Below, piece after piece: positions 17,801 to 26,220 of a stretch of DNA of 64,000 nucleotides (its first letter is position 1; the number at the start of each line of letters is the position of its first letter). The stretch comes from Brucella haematophila (GTDB taxonomy: Bacteria; Pseudomonadota; Alphaproteobacteria; Rhizobiales; Rhizobiaceae), in NCBI RefSeq assembly GCF_005938105.1, contig NZ_VCPE01000001.1, positions 310,001 through 374,000 of the forward strand, written 5' to 3'. The position numbers and the translations under genes were made by a program. The notes under the pieces are model-generated. The model was not told the origin of the DNA and ran no database searches. It worked only from the letters and a program-made list of their open reading frames with translations.

Positions 17801-17968
17801 AGGCGACGCGCCCGCCAGCTGCGCGGATACGTTGATGGTTGGAAAATCCGCTTCCGGCAGGGCCGCGACGGGAAGCTGGATATAAGCCGCAATGCCGCCG
17901 ATCAATCCGCCGATAACAAGGAGGATCGTTGCAACCGGGCGGCGAATGAAGACTTCGGAAATGTTCAT
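14888..17968 (-). CDS. RND multidrug efflux transporter, inner-membrane permease (HAE1/MdtC-like)
   Basis: The 1026-residue protein begins MNISEVFIRRPVATILLVIG, the RND first helix. It has twelve predicted transmembrane segments in two halves and two large periplasmic loops. The proton-relay pair is present in the fourth helix (TLAVGLVVDDAIVMLENIVR). It expels drugs or lipophilic compounds using the proton gradient, together with the adaptor encoded 17 bp upstream. By length and N-terminus it is closer to MdtB/MdtC than to AcrB. No TolC-type outer-membrane gene is adjacent, so it must share one from elsewhere. Confidence 0.93.
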   Translation of the reverse strand: MNISEVFIRRPVATILLVIGGLIGGIAAYIQLPVAALPEADFPTINVSAQLAGASPDTMASSVATPLIKQFETIAGIDTISATSSLGNTSITLQFNLSRNIDAAAADVQAAITRAQRQLPDNLTTPPSYRKANPADAPVIILALTGDGARLTQMDDIAQNIISPALSTISGVAQAQVYGSKTYAVRVEVDPDKLDSRNLSLSGLGDTIAAANSQTPVGTLQNGSQALTVNAKTQRTNADEFKSLIVSGSGNRVVRLSDVATVLDSVENVNQGSWLDGKQSIALAVQRQPGSNTVAVVDAIKAKLPEIEAALPAQMHISVVNDVSRSIRDAVADVQKTLGITIALVVLVIFLFLGQFWATMIPGLAVPLSLVATFAAMYAFGFSIDNISLLALTLAVGLVVDDAIVMLENIVRYTEQGMPPFEAAIKGSQEVTGTIISMSLSLVAVFLPILLMGGIVGRVLNEFGMVVTLAILSSALVSLTVTPMLAARLPHKEVKPGRIARLFDQVTEAYGRAVGWCLKHRALVLLVFGLSFLGSIWSFTTLPRSFFPQEDIGLLTISTQARQDISYQAMRTLQQQAASIVSDNAAVQHVTASLGSGPGGSTFNTGSLLVQLKARDQRPPLDQTLSALRKSLAALPGITAYITPVQNLRFGGRSTQSQYQIVLQSLDADEARSWSVKLADAMKAEPQTFVDVASDLQNNALQASIDIDRDKAGSLGISSQAIRSTLEAAYGTLTVSQIQTTGNSYDVILELDQSRQWDETQLGALRVPSSSGTLVPLASFATIKRTNGPVTVNQSGQLASVTLSFNLPAGVSLGTATDRVTALRTDIGMPASVSAQPSGAAQIFAQSTGNMGLLILAAVATIYIVLGVLYESFAHPLTILSGLPSAAFGALITLQLSGFDLSIIALIGLLMLIGIVKKNAIMMVDVALFLKRDENHAPEEAIHQAAIRRFRPIMMTTFCALLAAVPVALGSGQGSELRQPLGVAVVGGLLLSQVLTLFITPVIFVEIDRLASARWFRRRKVEPHTA

Positions 17969-17985
17969 CGGCTTGATGCCTTGAT

Positions 17986-19170
17986 TCAGTTGGAAGAGAC
18001 TTTTGTCTCTGCATCGTTGCTGCTCAGCTTCACCTTGCTGCCATTGGCAAGCGAGGCCTGACCTTCCGTCACCACTTTTTCACCGGGTTGCAGGCCGGCA
18101 CTCAGACCGGCCATGCCATTGGCGCGGAGCGCGACCGTGACGGGGCGCACCTCGATGCTGTTGTCGGTCTTCACGACATAGCTGATCGAACCATTTTCCT
18201 GCGGCTGCACGGCAACGCTGGGCACAAGCACCAGATTGTCTGCTTGTCCGGCTTCCACCAGCACACGCAGCGACTGTCCGGGCCAGAAATTGCCGGATTG
18301 ATTGTCCAGCGTGGCGCGCAGACGGACGGTGCCGCTGGCGGCATCAATTGTGTTGTCGAGGAAGCCGACGGGACCACTTTCCGAAATATCCCTGCCGTCA
18401 GCCGATACGGCAGACGCGGTGGCTTTCAGCGCGCCAGTGGCAAGCGTTTCGCGGATAAGCGCGATATCCGTCTCTGGCAGTGTGAAATCCGCATAAATGG
18501 GCTTCATCTGCGTAATGGTCGCGACCGGTGAACCGGCGGAGAGATAGGCGCCAACAGAGACGAGCACAACGCCAAGCTGACCGTCGAAAGGCGCTATAAT
18601 TTTGGTATTGTCAAGGGTCACCTGATCGGCGGCCAGCTGCGCCTGATCAACCTGCAACTGGGCCTCCGCCACTTTGAGGGCGGCCAGCGCATCGTCGCCA
18701 GCCTGCGACGTGCTCACGCCTTTGGTGACAAGATCCTGCATCCGCTTCAGCAGGATTTGCGCATTGTTCAGCGTGGCCTGCGATTTGGCGACGGAGGCCT
18801 GATCCTTCACAACGGTGGCGCGGATAGCCCGGTCATCGAGTTGGGCGATCAGATCGCCCTTCTTGACGATAGCCCCGTCTTTGACGTTGAGAATGGCCAC
18901 ATTACCCGGTTCGGGACTGTTGACCGCCGTAGAGGCGACGGCAACAACCGTGCCGATGGTGCTGCGCTGGATCGGCAGCGAGCCAGCGGTTGCAACAGCC
19001 ACCTTGACAGCGTGCTCGGCATTGGCCGAGCGGCTGCCACCTTTCCGACTATCTGTCTGAACTGTGTTCGGAGCGCTGGCGCCGTTCTGTTTCGTGGCAT
19101 GTTGCCAGCCGACATATGCGGCACCTGCAACCAATAAAATTGGGACACCCCAAACAACCCAACGCTTCAC
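17986..19170 (-). CDS. RND efflux periplasmic adaptor subunit
   Basis: The 394-residue HlyD/AcrA-type adaptor has an N-terminal membrane anchor (VWGVPILLVAGAAYVGW). A lipoyl-like domain (VAILNVKDGAIVKKGDLIAQ) and a long helical hairpin (~residues 125-190) follow, then the second lipoyl half (TLDNTKIIAPFDGQLGVVLV) and a beta-barrel. It links the permease to an outer-membrane channel. It is upstream of and co-transcribed with the permease gene. No regulator gene is adjacent. Confidence 0.92.
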   Translation of the reverse strand: MKRWVVWGVPILLVAGAAYVGWQHATKQNGASAPNTVQTDSRKGGSRSANAEHAVKVAVATAGSLPIQRSTIGTVVAVASTAVNSPEPGNVAILNVKDGAIVKKGDLIAQLDDRAIRATVVKDQASVAKSQATLNNAQILLKRMQDLVTKGVSTSQAGDDALAALKVAEAQLQVDQAQLAADQVTLDNTKIIAPFDGQLGVVLVSVGAYLSAGSPVATITQMKPIYADFTLPETDIALIRETLATGALKATASAVSADGRDISESGPVGFLDNTIDAASGTVRLRATLDNQSGNFWPGQSLRVLVEAGQADNLVLVPSVAVQPQENGSISYVVKTDNSIEVRPVTVALRANGMAGLSAGLQPGEKVVTEGQASLANGSKVKLSSNDAETKVSSN

Positions 19171-19346
19171 TCAAAGCTCCTGTCAACGAAGGGATACACC
19201 GCAAGACCGGCTATCCGAACGCTAGCACAAAGCAGCCGCGCGGCAATTAAATTGATTGAGAGCGACAGTTGTTCAGTTCGTGATAATTAGCGCAATCACC
19301 ATTTGCGGGCTGACTGTGCGGCAGTCGCCCGCGAATTGGGGGGCCA

Positions 19347-20027
19347 TTATTTGAGGATGCCGAGAATATCGCGCACGACTTCCGCCTGTAGCGGGCGTTG
19401 TTTTTCGATATTGAAATGGCCGACTTCTTTCACTCCGGAGAAATCGCGATTTTCCAGCTTGCCCTTGAAACGGGGGCCGGGCACCAGCGGCAGTCCCCAG
19501 CCGTGCTGCGAGAAATAGAAATTGACGACGCGACGAATGTTCCCGGGCAGAGGATCGGGTGCTGTCGCGGCGAAAGACGCCATATAATCCACGCGAATGC
19601 CGCGCTTTTCCAGAACTTCCGCAATGGAAATAATAGCGTTCGCGCCCAGTGAGTGACCGACGAGAATAACCGGCTGCGGGCCGTATTTCTGCCGGTCAGA
19701 AATGATCCGGTTGGCGACAAGACGCCACGCCGCATTGCCATCGACATGGGCGTCGACGCCTGCTGCCTGCAATTCAGCGCCGATTTCATCAATGCCAGCG
19801 GAGAAAATATTGGCGAAGCCGCGCAGGAGATAGACGTCTGGTCGTCCCGCCTTCGCGGCGTTTCCTTGCTTATCATTCGTATTGGGAGCCTGTGCAGTGG
19901 GCTTTGCAGTCTTGGCGAGCGCCGCGACTGGCATCGCAGCCAGCACAAGGCCGGAGGCCAGCCCGGAGAGCAGCAGAGAACGGCGGCTCATAAAATATTT
20001 CGCCGAATTGCCTGATTTTTTCGTCAT
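19347..20027 (-). CDS. Exported alpha/beta-hydrolase
   Basis: The 226-residue protein has a twin-arginine-like signal (SRRSLLLSGLASGLVLAAMP) and a nucleophile elbow VILVGHSLGANA, followed by the late histidine in VKEVGHFNIEK. This fits a serine hydrolase (lipase or thioesterase-like) acting in the periplasm. YFSQHGWGLPLVPGPRFKG is probably a lid or binding loop. Its substrate is unknown. It stands 15 bp downstream of the methyltransferase-like gene, so the two are likely in one operon. Confidence 0.8.
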   Translation of the reverse strand: MTKKSGNSAKYFMSRRSLLLSGLASGLVLAAMPVAALAKTAKPTAQAPNTNDKQGNAAKAGRPDVYLLRGFANIFSAGIDEIGAELQAAGVDAHVDGNAAWRLVANRIISDRQKYGPQPVILVGHSLGANAIISIAEVLEKRGIRVDYMASFAATAPDPLPGNIRRVVNFYFSQHGWGLPLVPGPRFKGKLENRDFSGVKEVGHFNIEKQRPLQAEVVRDILGILK

Positions 20028-20042
20028 GTAAATTTACCAAGG

Positions 20043-20630
20043 TTATGGCCAAGGTTTCGGAATGACACGTCCGGTGCGCCTGGCATATTCGTCATATGAA
20101 GCGCCGAAAGCCTTTCGCATCATCGCTTCTTCATGGCCTACGCGGTAAAAATAGAGAATGCCGACACCAACAAGGCCCGCCAGACCGGCGAACCAGTTGG
20201 GGAGCAGGCAAAACTGCGCTATCGCCCAAAGCCAGAACGATAAATACATCGGATGGCGGACATATTTATAGAGCCCGTCCGTCACGAGTTTGTGTTCCTT
20301 GCGGATTTCCAGCGAGACAGACCAGTTTTTGCCGAGCTGGCGATGGCTTGCATAGAACAGCCAGAGAAAGGCCAGTTCGACCACAAGGCCGATCCAGCCG
20401 AGCCATGGCTGAAAGGTATAATCCGCAGCAGCCGGAAAACCCGTTGCGACATAGATGATCGGGATGAGCGACAGGCCGATGCTCGCAGCGCTCAACGCTG
20501 CTCGATCCGGCAGCGTCTTGGCGTTGGTCGTAACTTTGATCTTGCGGGCGCGACGTTGATGCGGCACCCGGATGACCACCCAGGCGACAAGACCAATTGC
20601 CCAGACGATCATTGCCAGAGTGGGCGTCAT
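20043..20630 (-). CDS. Isoprenylcysteine carboxyl methyltransferase-like membrane protein
   Basis: The 195-residue protein has about five hydrophobic segments and the family signature LVTDGLYKYVRHPMYLSFWL, then EEAMMRKAFGASYDEYARRT. It belongs to the ICMT/PEMT membrane methyltransferase fold. Bacterial members methylate unknown lipids or carboxylates. Its start overlaps the stop of the upstream hydrolase-like gene by 4 bases. Confidence 0.85.
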   Translation of the reverse strand: MTPTLAMIVWAIGLVAWVVIRVPHQRRARKIKVTTNAKTLPDRAALSAASIGLSLIPIIYVATGFPAAADYTFQPWLGWIGLVVELAFLWLFYASHRQLGKNWSVSLEIRKEHKLVTDGLYKYVRHPMYLSFWLWAIAQFCLLPNWFAGLAGLVGVGILYFYRVGHEEAMMRKAFGASYDEYARRTGRVIPKPWP

Positions 20631-21811
20631 TCGGAAGCTACCTTTTCTGGCGACAAGCCGCCCACAATATGGTCGCTCACACGCTCGGACAGATAGTTCG
20701 GACCGCAGCAGACCTGAAAGAAATCATACCAATAAGGCTTCGTATTGCCGAATACATATTGATAATGCACGCGAAAAAGGTTGCGCTTCACCCGCTTGTA
20801 AGTCTCGGCCTGCAGCATATCCTTAACGCGCACCTGGCGCACGAAGGGAAACCTTCGACCTTCGTCCCGCTTGAGCTTCATTTCCGCCACCGGGTCGGTC
20901 TTGTAGAAATTGATGGCGTCGGTCAGGCACTGGATTTCAGCCCATTCGAGCTTACCATCATCGGTAAGCCGTTGCACAGCTTCACGAAATTTCGTTGCAG
21001 CGGGATGATATCCGGCCTTGAGTGCAGTGGAACCGAGCGTCAGAATTGTCACCTTCGGCGCGCGCGTTGAAAACGTGCTGTCGAGGGCCAAACAGCGGGC
21101 GGCGACATCCAGCATCAGCATGCCGCCGGTGCTGTGGCCGATCAGGATGACCTCGTCATATTTGCCCGCGCTGACGCGCTGGACAATGCCTTCAGCAAAG
21201 CGCTGCATCAGCGTTTCGGCGTCTGGTCGCCTGCCGCGAAAGAAGTTCAGCGAAAACGACCAGAGATCCATCAGATGGTTGGTGGACCAGCGTTTGCCGA
21301 GCACCATCAAGGCGACTGAGAATACGATCAGCCCGATGATCCAGCTCAGGGTTCCCAGCCAATGCGCCGTCAGGCGAGCAGCCGCCAGTCCCAGAAGCGC
21401 AAACAGAACGATCGCGAGGAAAGGATAGAGGAAATAAAGCCCGAAGCGCCACGCTTTGGAAAAGAAATGGAAGGCCGTCCCGGAAAAGACGAAGTCGGCA
21501 AAGGCACGCAGATATTTGCCAAGCCGCACGGGCAGGGGGCGGGCGAAATCTGCCAGTACGATTGAATCGAGGGCGAGGAAATTAAAGTGGGTTGTCGTCG
21601 ACCAATCTTCGCGTGCAGCGCGGGTTTCGATGGTCGCAAGACCGATCTCGTGATCAGGCGTGTCATCGACTGTGGAGACCGTCGACTGGTAACCCCAGAG
21701 CGTGTCGAAACGAGAAATTTCCTTACGCAGCCGCTTGAAAAACGCGTCCGGCGTTTTTGGATCATACCCGCCAATGAAGAATACGGCACGCCGCTGGACC
21801 GACTGATTCAT
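20627..21811 (-). CDS. Membrane protein with alpha/beta-hydrolase motif
   Basis: The 394-residue protein opens with VFFIGGYDPKTPDAFFKRLR. Two close transmembrane helices lie at about residues 120-170 (FLAIVLFALLGLAAARL and LSWIIGLIVFSVALMVL). A nucleophile elbow VILIGHSTGGMLMLDVAAR follows at ~220. Such proteins look like membrane-anchored esterases, but no specific family is recognised. It is the first gene of a three-gene operon with the ICMT-like gene and the exported hydrolase gene, which suggests modification of an envelope lipid. Confidence 0.75.
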   Translation of the reverse strand: MNQSVQRRAVFFIGGYDPKTPDAFFKRLRKEISRFDTLWGYQSTVSTVDDTPDHEIGLATIETRAAREDWSTTTHFNFLALDSIVLADFARPLPVRLGKYLRAFADFVFSGTAFHFFSKAWRFGLYFLYPFLAIVLFALLGLAAARLTAHWLGTLSWIIGLIVFSVALMVLGKRWSTNHLMDLWSFSLNFFRGRRPDAETLMQRFAEGIVQRVSAGKYDEVILIGHSTGGMLMLDVAARCLALDSTFSTRAPKVTILTLGSTALKAGYHPAATKFREAVQRLTDDGKLEWAEIQCLTDAINFYKTDPVAEMKLKRDEGRRFPFVRQVRVKDMLQAETYKRVKRNLFRVHYQYVFGNTKPYWYDFFQVCCGPNYLSERVSDHIVGGLSPEKVASE

Positions 21812-22144
21812 GCGAAAAGCGTAATTTGCATCTTAGGCATTGTCGAGATCAAACCGCGCTGTGTTTTAGTGAAATTCTCTGATGCCTTTTTTGTGCAGTG
21901 CAACCTTTTGAGGAGAAAAGGTTTCGGAGGCATTTAAGCAGATTCGTATAAGAGCTTTGTCTCAGAAGTTTTTTGAAACAATTGGATAGCGAGCTTTCTT
22001 AAGTTGTAACATTGAAGCATAGGTTTTGGACTGCCGTGTAACGGCCAGTTTGCAACGAACGAAAACGTGATATGGCGAAGGCTGGGCGATCCGGGGAGGA
22101 CGCTGTCAGTCACGCATTTGGTTGCAAGTTCTGGATCGCATAGT
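21812..22144. promoter_or_regulatory. Divergent intergenic region upstream of the PfkB kinase gene
   Basis: The 333 bases separate two divergent genes. A frame open from GTG 22067 could extend the kinase by 26 residues, but the added sequence is unlike PfkB proteins. I see no clear palindrome comparable to the one at 23117, so the kinase promoter is not identified. Confidence 0.4.
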
Positions 22145-23062
22145 ATGAGCCGCACTATTCTCTGCCTGGGCGCTTTGACGCTCGACACAATCCTTCGCCT
22201 CGACGCTTTGCCGGAACATGCCGGGAAATTTCTGCCCAGCGAAGCTGTGCAGATCGCTGCGGGTATGGCCTCAAGCGCGGCTGCCGCAATCGCCCGTCTC
22301 GGCGGGGATGTGGCGCTTTGGGCTTCGACGGGCGATGATGCCACCGGTGAACGTGTGATTGCGGAACTGCGGGCGGAAGGGATCGACTGCACTCCTATTC
22401 GCAGACTTGCAGGCGCACGTACCGCTTTTTCTTCGATTCTGGTCGATCCGTCGGGCGAGCGCGTCATTGTACCGTTCTACGACCCGCAGCTGGGCAGCCC
22501 GGCTTCAATCGTGCCGCCCGTCGAGGCGGGTGCGTTTGCGGCGGTTATGGCCGATGTTCGCTGGGCGTGGGCTGCCGAAACTGGTCTTAAGGCCGCCCGT
22601 CGCGCCGGTATTCCGGCGATTCTTGATGCTGATACGGCCCCGGTCGAACTCCTTGAGCGGTTGTTGCCGCTTGCAACGCATATTGTTGCTTCCGAACCCG
22701 CCGCCATCAGCCTGACCGGCACGGCAGATTTGAGCGAATGCGTCGGGATATTGGCCAGCCGATATGATGTTTTCACCGCTGTAACCGCCGGTGCGAACGG
22801 ATGTTACTGGACGGAACGGGCCGGGCATTCGGTGCAGCATGTCGCCGGTTTCCGGGTCAAGGCTGTCGATACGCTCGCTGCGGGCGATGTTTTCCACGGC
22901 GCCTTCGCGCTTGGCCTCGTCGAAGGCGGGGCGATGCACGACATTATCCGTTTTGCCAATGCCGCCGCCGCCATCAAATGCGCACGCTTTGGCGGGCGTT
23001 CCGGTTCGCCAAGCCGTGCAGAGGTCCTGGCGTTTATGGAGAGCGGACTGCTTCCAGCCTAG
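22145..23062 (+). CDS. PfkB-family carbohydrate kinase, YihV (sulfofructose kinase)-like
   Basis: The protein has about 305 residues. N-terminal GALTLDTILRLDALPEHAGK and the segment VMADVRWAWAAETGLKAARR resemble YihV, the Escherichia coli sulfofructose kinase, more than ribokinase. The C-terminal catalytic motif is DTLAAGDVFHGAFALGL; the catalytic Asp is kept, but the usual DTxGAGD glycine is Ala. It would phosphorylate a ketose or sugar acid taken up by the neighbouring ABC transporter. The ATG at 22145 was chosen because family similarity begins there. Sulfosugar use is only a possibility: no sulfoquinovosidase or SQ isomerase is nearby. Confidence 0.82.
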   Translation: MSRTILCLGALTLDTILRLDALPEHAGKFLPSEAVQIAAGMASSAAAAIARLGGDVALWASTGDDATGERVIAELRAEGIDCTPIRRLAGARTAFSSILVDPSGERVIVPFYDPQLGSPASIVPPVEAGAFAAVMADVRWAWAAETGLKAARRAGIPAILDADTAPVELLERLLPLATHIVASEPAAISLTGTADLSECVGILASRYDVFTAVTAGANGCYWTERAGHSVQHVAGFRVKAVDTLAAGDVFHGAFALGLVEGGAMHDIIRFANAAAAIKCARFGGRSGSPSRAEVLAFMESGLLPA

Positions 23063-23107
23063 GACACAAATCCCCCAGAATTTGCATAAATACACAGTGA
23101 ACCCGAA

Positions 23108-23136
23108 TTGACTATTTACTAACATGTTAGTATGTG
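23108..23136 (+). promoter_or_regulatory. Promoter of the aldolase operon with a palindromic operator in its spacer
   Basis: TTGACT (23108-23113), a 17-bp spacer and TATGTG (23131-23136) form a promoter. The perfect 16-bp palindrome TACTAACATGTTAGTA (23117-23132) fills almost the whole spacer. A repressor bound there would block RNA polymerase. The GntR-family regulator encoded in the same operon is the obvious candidate. Transcription would start near 23143, which places the ATG at 23132 outside the message. Confidence 0.7.
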
Positions 23137-23170
23137 CCAACTTACGGTTCAATCTTGGGAGGAGACGGCT

Positions 23171-24073
23171 TTGCCGCAATATCATTCTGGGCAGGAGCGC
23201 TTCGGGCTCTCTGCAGCGCTTACGACGCCATTCGATGCTGATGGCAAAATCGACGTCAGCCGTGCGCTCAAGCATGCACGTGCGCGCCTCGATCATGGCT
23301 GTTCCAGCGTCACTTTGTTCGGCACCACCGGCGAAGGTTCGTCGATTGCCGATGCGGAACGCGCAGCTCTTCTTGATGCATTCATTGCGCAGGGCTTTCC
23401 GGCATCCAAAATTGTTGTCGGTGTGATGGAAAATTCGGTTGCCGATGCTGTGCTTCAGGCTGGCGATGCGCTGCGTCGTGGCTGTAAGGCCATTCTTCTG
23501 GCGCCGCCTTCCTATTTCAAGAATCTCTCCGACGACGGCCTCTTCAACTGGTTCTCCGCCGTGTTGAAAGGTCTTGGTTCGGATGCGCGCGATATCATCC
23601 TTTACAACATCCCGTCGGTGACGGCTGTTGAGCTGTCCGTCGACCTGATTGGTCGTCTGCGCGATGCTTTCGGCGCGATTATCTCTGGCGTGAAGGATTC
23701 GTCGGGCAATTGGGCTTACACCGAGAAGCTTCTGGCCGCGCATAAGGACATTGCTATCCTCATCGGTGACGAGCGCGATCTCGCCGCTGGCGTCCGTCTG
23801 GGCGGGCAGGGTGCAATTTCCGGCATGGCCAATCTGTTCCCGGACCGTCTTCTGCGCATGGTCAATGATGGACAGGACGACGCCGAGTTGGTCGATGCCG
23901 TGCGCAAGCTGCTCAACTATCCGGTAACACCTGCGGTGAAGGCGCTGGTGGCGCGTCATACTGGCGATATGGAATGGCGTCATGTCCGCGCGCCGCTGGT
24001 TGCGCTGAATGATGCGGATTTCGATGCAATTGGCAGTGTATTTGACGGATTGCATATGGCAAAGGCTGCCTGA
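23171..24073 (+). CDS. Dihydrodipicolinate synthase (DapA)-family aldolase
   Basis: The protein has about 300 residues with a (beta/alpha)8 class I aldolase layout. FGTTGEGSSIADAERAALLD binds the keto-acid carboxylate. The tyrosine of ILYNIPSVTAVELS and the Schiff-base lysine of GVKDSSGNW are in place. Such proteins cleave or form 2-keto-3-deoxy sugar acids, N-acetylneuraminate or dihydrodipicolinate. The catabolic operon favours a sugar-acid lyase. The start is an unusual TTG at 23171, chosen because GGGAGGAG (23157-23164) lies 6 bp before it and the promoter at 23108-23136 excludes the upstream ATG. Confidence 0.85.
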   Translation: MPQYHSGQERFGLSAALTTPFDADGKIDVSRALKHARARLDHGCSSVTLFGTTGEGSSIADAERAALLDAFIAQGFPASKIVVGVMENSVADAVLQAGDALRRGCKAILLAPPSYFKNLSDDGLFNWFSAVLKGLGSDARDIILYNIPSVTAVELSVDLIGRLRDAFGAIISGVKDSSGNWAYTEKLLAAHKDIAILIGDERDLAAGVRLGGQGAISGMANLFPDRLLRMVNDGQDDAELVDAVRKLLNYPVTPAVKALVARHTGDMEWRHVRAPLVALNDADFDAIGSVFDGLHMAKAA

Positions 24074-24159
24074 GCCGGGCATAAGCGATGCAGACATGCT
24101 GCGGAAAAGTGGGAGACGTTTCCGCAGTATAACCAAAGCGGTTGGGAGAGGACAAAGCC

Positions 24160-24822
24160 TTGGCGGAAGATCAGAACGAGCCGGTGAAATTGCGGGACAA
24201 AGCCTATCAGAGCTTTACCCAGCATTTGCTGGCGCGCGATTTCCATCCGGGCCAGTTCGTCTCGCAACGCCAACTCGTGACCATGACGGGTCTGCCGCTT
24301 GGCGCAATCCGTGAACTGATCCCACGTCTTGAGGCGGAAGGTCTGATCAAGACCGTGCCACAGCGCGGGCTCCAGATTGCCCATATCGATCTCAATCTCA
24401 TCCGCGAGGCTTTTCAGTTTCGCTTGTTCATTGAGAAGGAGTCTGTTGCGATTTTCTGTCAGTCGGCTTCCGATGAATTGCTGCGCTCGCTGCGTGCCGA
24501 GCATGAAGACACGCTGAACCGGGCCATGAGCGAAGGCGAGACGCCGGAGCTAGAGGAACGGGCGCAGAATATCGACTGGAGCCTGCACGACACCATTGTC
24601 GCCTCGCTCGACAATGAAATCATCTGGCGCGCCTACCAGACGAATACGATCAAGATGCGCCTGATCAATCAGGAGCGTTTCCGGATCACCGGACGCGTCA
24701 TCCCGGTCATGCAGGAACATCTCGCGGTTCTCTCGGCGATTGAAACCCGCGACCCGCAAATTGCCATGGATGCTATCGCCGTTCACATCAACAATGCACG
24801 GACGCTGGCATTGCATATTTAG
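24160..24822 (+). CDS. GntR-family regulator (FCD/FadR subfamily)
   Basis: The 220-residue protein has an N-terminal winged helix (FVSQRQLVTMTGLPLGAIRE). A helical FCD effector domain follows, with ligand-binding residues in the DWSLHDTIVA and HINNARTLALHI regions. The TTG at 24160 is preferred because GGGAGAGG lies 8 bp before it; the TTG at 24142 would put that site inside the gene. It sits between the aldolase and transporter genes and probably represses the operon through the palindrome at 23117-23132. The inducer may be the imported sugar or an acid derived from it. Confidence 0.87.
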   Translation: MAEDQNEPVKLRDKAYQSFTQHLLARDFHPGQFVSQRQLVTMTGLPLGAIRELIPRLEAEGLIKTVPQRGLQIAHIDLNLIREAFQFRLFIEKESVAIFCQSASDELLRSLRAEHEDTLNRAMSEGETPELEERAQNIDWSLHDTIVASLDNEIIWRAYQTNTIKMRLINQERFRITGRVIPVMQEHLAVLSAIETRDPQIAMDAIAVHINNARTLALHI

Positions 24823-24839
24823 CCAAATAGAATCAGTGG

Positions 24840-24861
24840 CTTGGCAAGAGGAGTTGCCAAG
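24840..24861 (+). promoter_or_regulatory. Inverted repeat upstream of the sugar-binding protein gene
   Basis: CTTGGCAA-GAGGAG-TTGCCAAG is a perfect 8-bp inverted repeat in the 63-bp gap between the regulator and binding-protein genes. It may be a protein-binding site, or an mRNA hairpin that protects or attenuates the transcript. It differs from the 23117 palindrome, so a different protein or an RNA role is implied. Confidence 0.45.
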
Positions 24862-24885
24862 TTTGGAACATAGGGGAGGAGAAGC

Positions 24886-26220
24886 ATGAAACTATTTCAT
24901 CCAACACGCCGCCAGTTTCTGGCGGGTTCTGCGGCAATCGCCGCATCGGGCGTGACAGGCATCAGCCCGTCTTTCGCCGCTTCCACGGTTGACTGGAAGA
25001 AATATGCGGGCACCACGCTCGAGGTGAACCTTATCAAGAGCCCGCGCGGCGAAATCCTTCAGAAGCATCAGAAGGAATTCGAAGAGTTGACGGGCATCAA
25101 GGTTCATTCCGAACAGATGCCGGAACAGCAGCAGCGCCAGAAGGCGGTCATCGAGCTGACCTCCGGTCGCCCGAGCTTCGACGTCATTCATATCAGCTAT
25201 CACGTTCAGAAGCGTCAGTTCGAAAAGGGCGGCTGGCTCGCCGATCTTAATCCGTTCCTGAAAGACCCGACGCTGACCGACGCCTCGCTGACTGAAAGCG
25301 ATTTCGCAAGCGCTGGTCTGACCTTCGCCAAGGATGCCAATGGCCGCTTCGGTGCACTGCCGTTCTCGGTTGATTACTGGATCATCTACTGGAACAAGGA
25401 TCTGTTCGCGGCCAAGGGCATCGAATATCCGAAGACCTTCGAAGAGCTGGTCAAGGCCGCCGAGGCGCTGACCGATCCCTCTTCGAATACCTACGGCTTT
25501 GTGGCCCGCGGCATGAAGAATGCCAATGTTCCGGTCTGGACGAGCCTGATGCTCGGCTATGGCCAGAGCGCGGTCGATGCCGACGGCAATCTGAAGACGG
25601 ATTCGGCAGAAGCCATCGAAGCCGCCAAGCTCTACCAACGCCTGATGACCAAAGCTGCACCTCCCGGTGTTGCCGGTTTCAACTGGGCGGAATGCCAGTC
25701 GAGCTTCCTTCAGGGCAAGGTTGGCATGTGGCTCGACGGTATCGGCTTTGCGCCGCCGCTCGAAGACCCGAACAAGTCGCGTGTTGTTGGCAAGGTCGGC
25801 TATGGCGTTATTCCTGCCGGACCAAAGGCCCAGGCCGCACCGACGACCGGCGACGGTATCGGCGTGACCGAAGCGTCGACCAAGAAGGAAGCCGCTTATC
25901 TTTACTGCCAGTGGGCCATTTCGAAGGAAATGGGCGCACGTCTGCTGCAGACGGGTTCGGGCGTTCCGTTCCGCAAGTCGATCATCGACGACGCGGAAGT
26001 GCGCAAGGGCGTGACCATGCCGGAAGGCTGGGTCGAAGCCCTGTCGAAATCTGCACCGATCAGCCAGCTCTGCCTGCCAGTCATCGTTCCTGTCACGGAA
26101 TTCCGCGACATCATGGGCGTTGGCCTCACCAATCTACTGAATGGTGCTGAAGCAGAAGCTGAAATGAAGCGCGCGACGGAAGAATTCCGTCCGGTCCTCG
26201 CACGGAGCGAAGGAAAATGA
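24886..26220 (+). CDS. Sugar ABC transporter substrate-binding protein
   Basis: The 444-residue family 1 extracellular solute-binding protein has a twin-arginine signal (RRQFLAGSAAIAASG, cleavage near FAA). The mature part has FDVIHISYHVQKRQFEKGGW and ALPFSVDYWIIYWNKDLFAA, typical of CUT1 sugar-binding proteins. It captures an oligosaccharide or sugar in the periplasm for the two permeases that follow. The ribosome binding site GGGGAGGAG is very strong and can pair with the alpha-r14 loops. The stop overlaps the first permease (ATGA). Sugar identity is unknown. Confidence 0.92.
   Translation: MKLFHPTRRQFLAGSAAIAASGVTGISPSFAASTVDWKKYAGTTLEVNLIKSPRGEILQKHQKEFEELTGIKVHSEQMPEQQQRQKAVIELTSGRPSFDVIHISYHVQKRQFEKGGWLADLNPFLKDPTLTDASLTESDFASAGLTFAKDANGRFGALPFSVDYWIIYWNKDLFAAKGIEYPKTFEELVKAAEALTDPSSNTYGFVARGMKNANVPVWTSLMLGYGQSAVDADGNLKTDSAEAIEAAKLYQRLMTKAAPPGVAGFNWAECQSSFLQGKVGMWLDGIGFAPPLEDPNKSRVVGKVGYGVIPAGPKAQAAPTTGDGIGVTEASTKKEAAYLYCQWAISKEMGARLLQTGSGVPFRKSIIDDAEVRKGVTMPEGWVEALSKSAPISQLCLPVIVPVTEFRDIMGVGLTNLLNGAEAEAEMKRATEEFRPVLARSEGK

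Noticed and set aside
23132-23170. ATG at 23132 as start of the aldolase
   Set aside because: It is within the palindromic operator and -10 region, has no ribosome binding site, and would be outside the predicted transcript.
22505-24136. 543-residue minus-strand open frame antisense to the kinase and aldolase genes
   Set aside because: It spans two genes with clear family motifs on the other strand; its translation is Arg/His-rich and typical of a GC-rich shadow frame.
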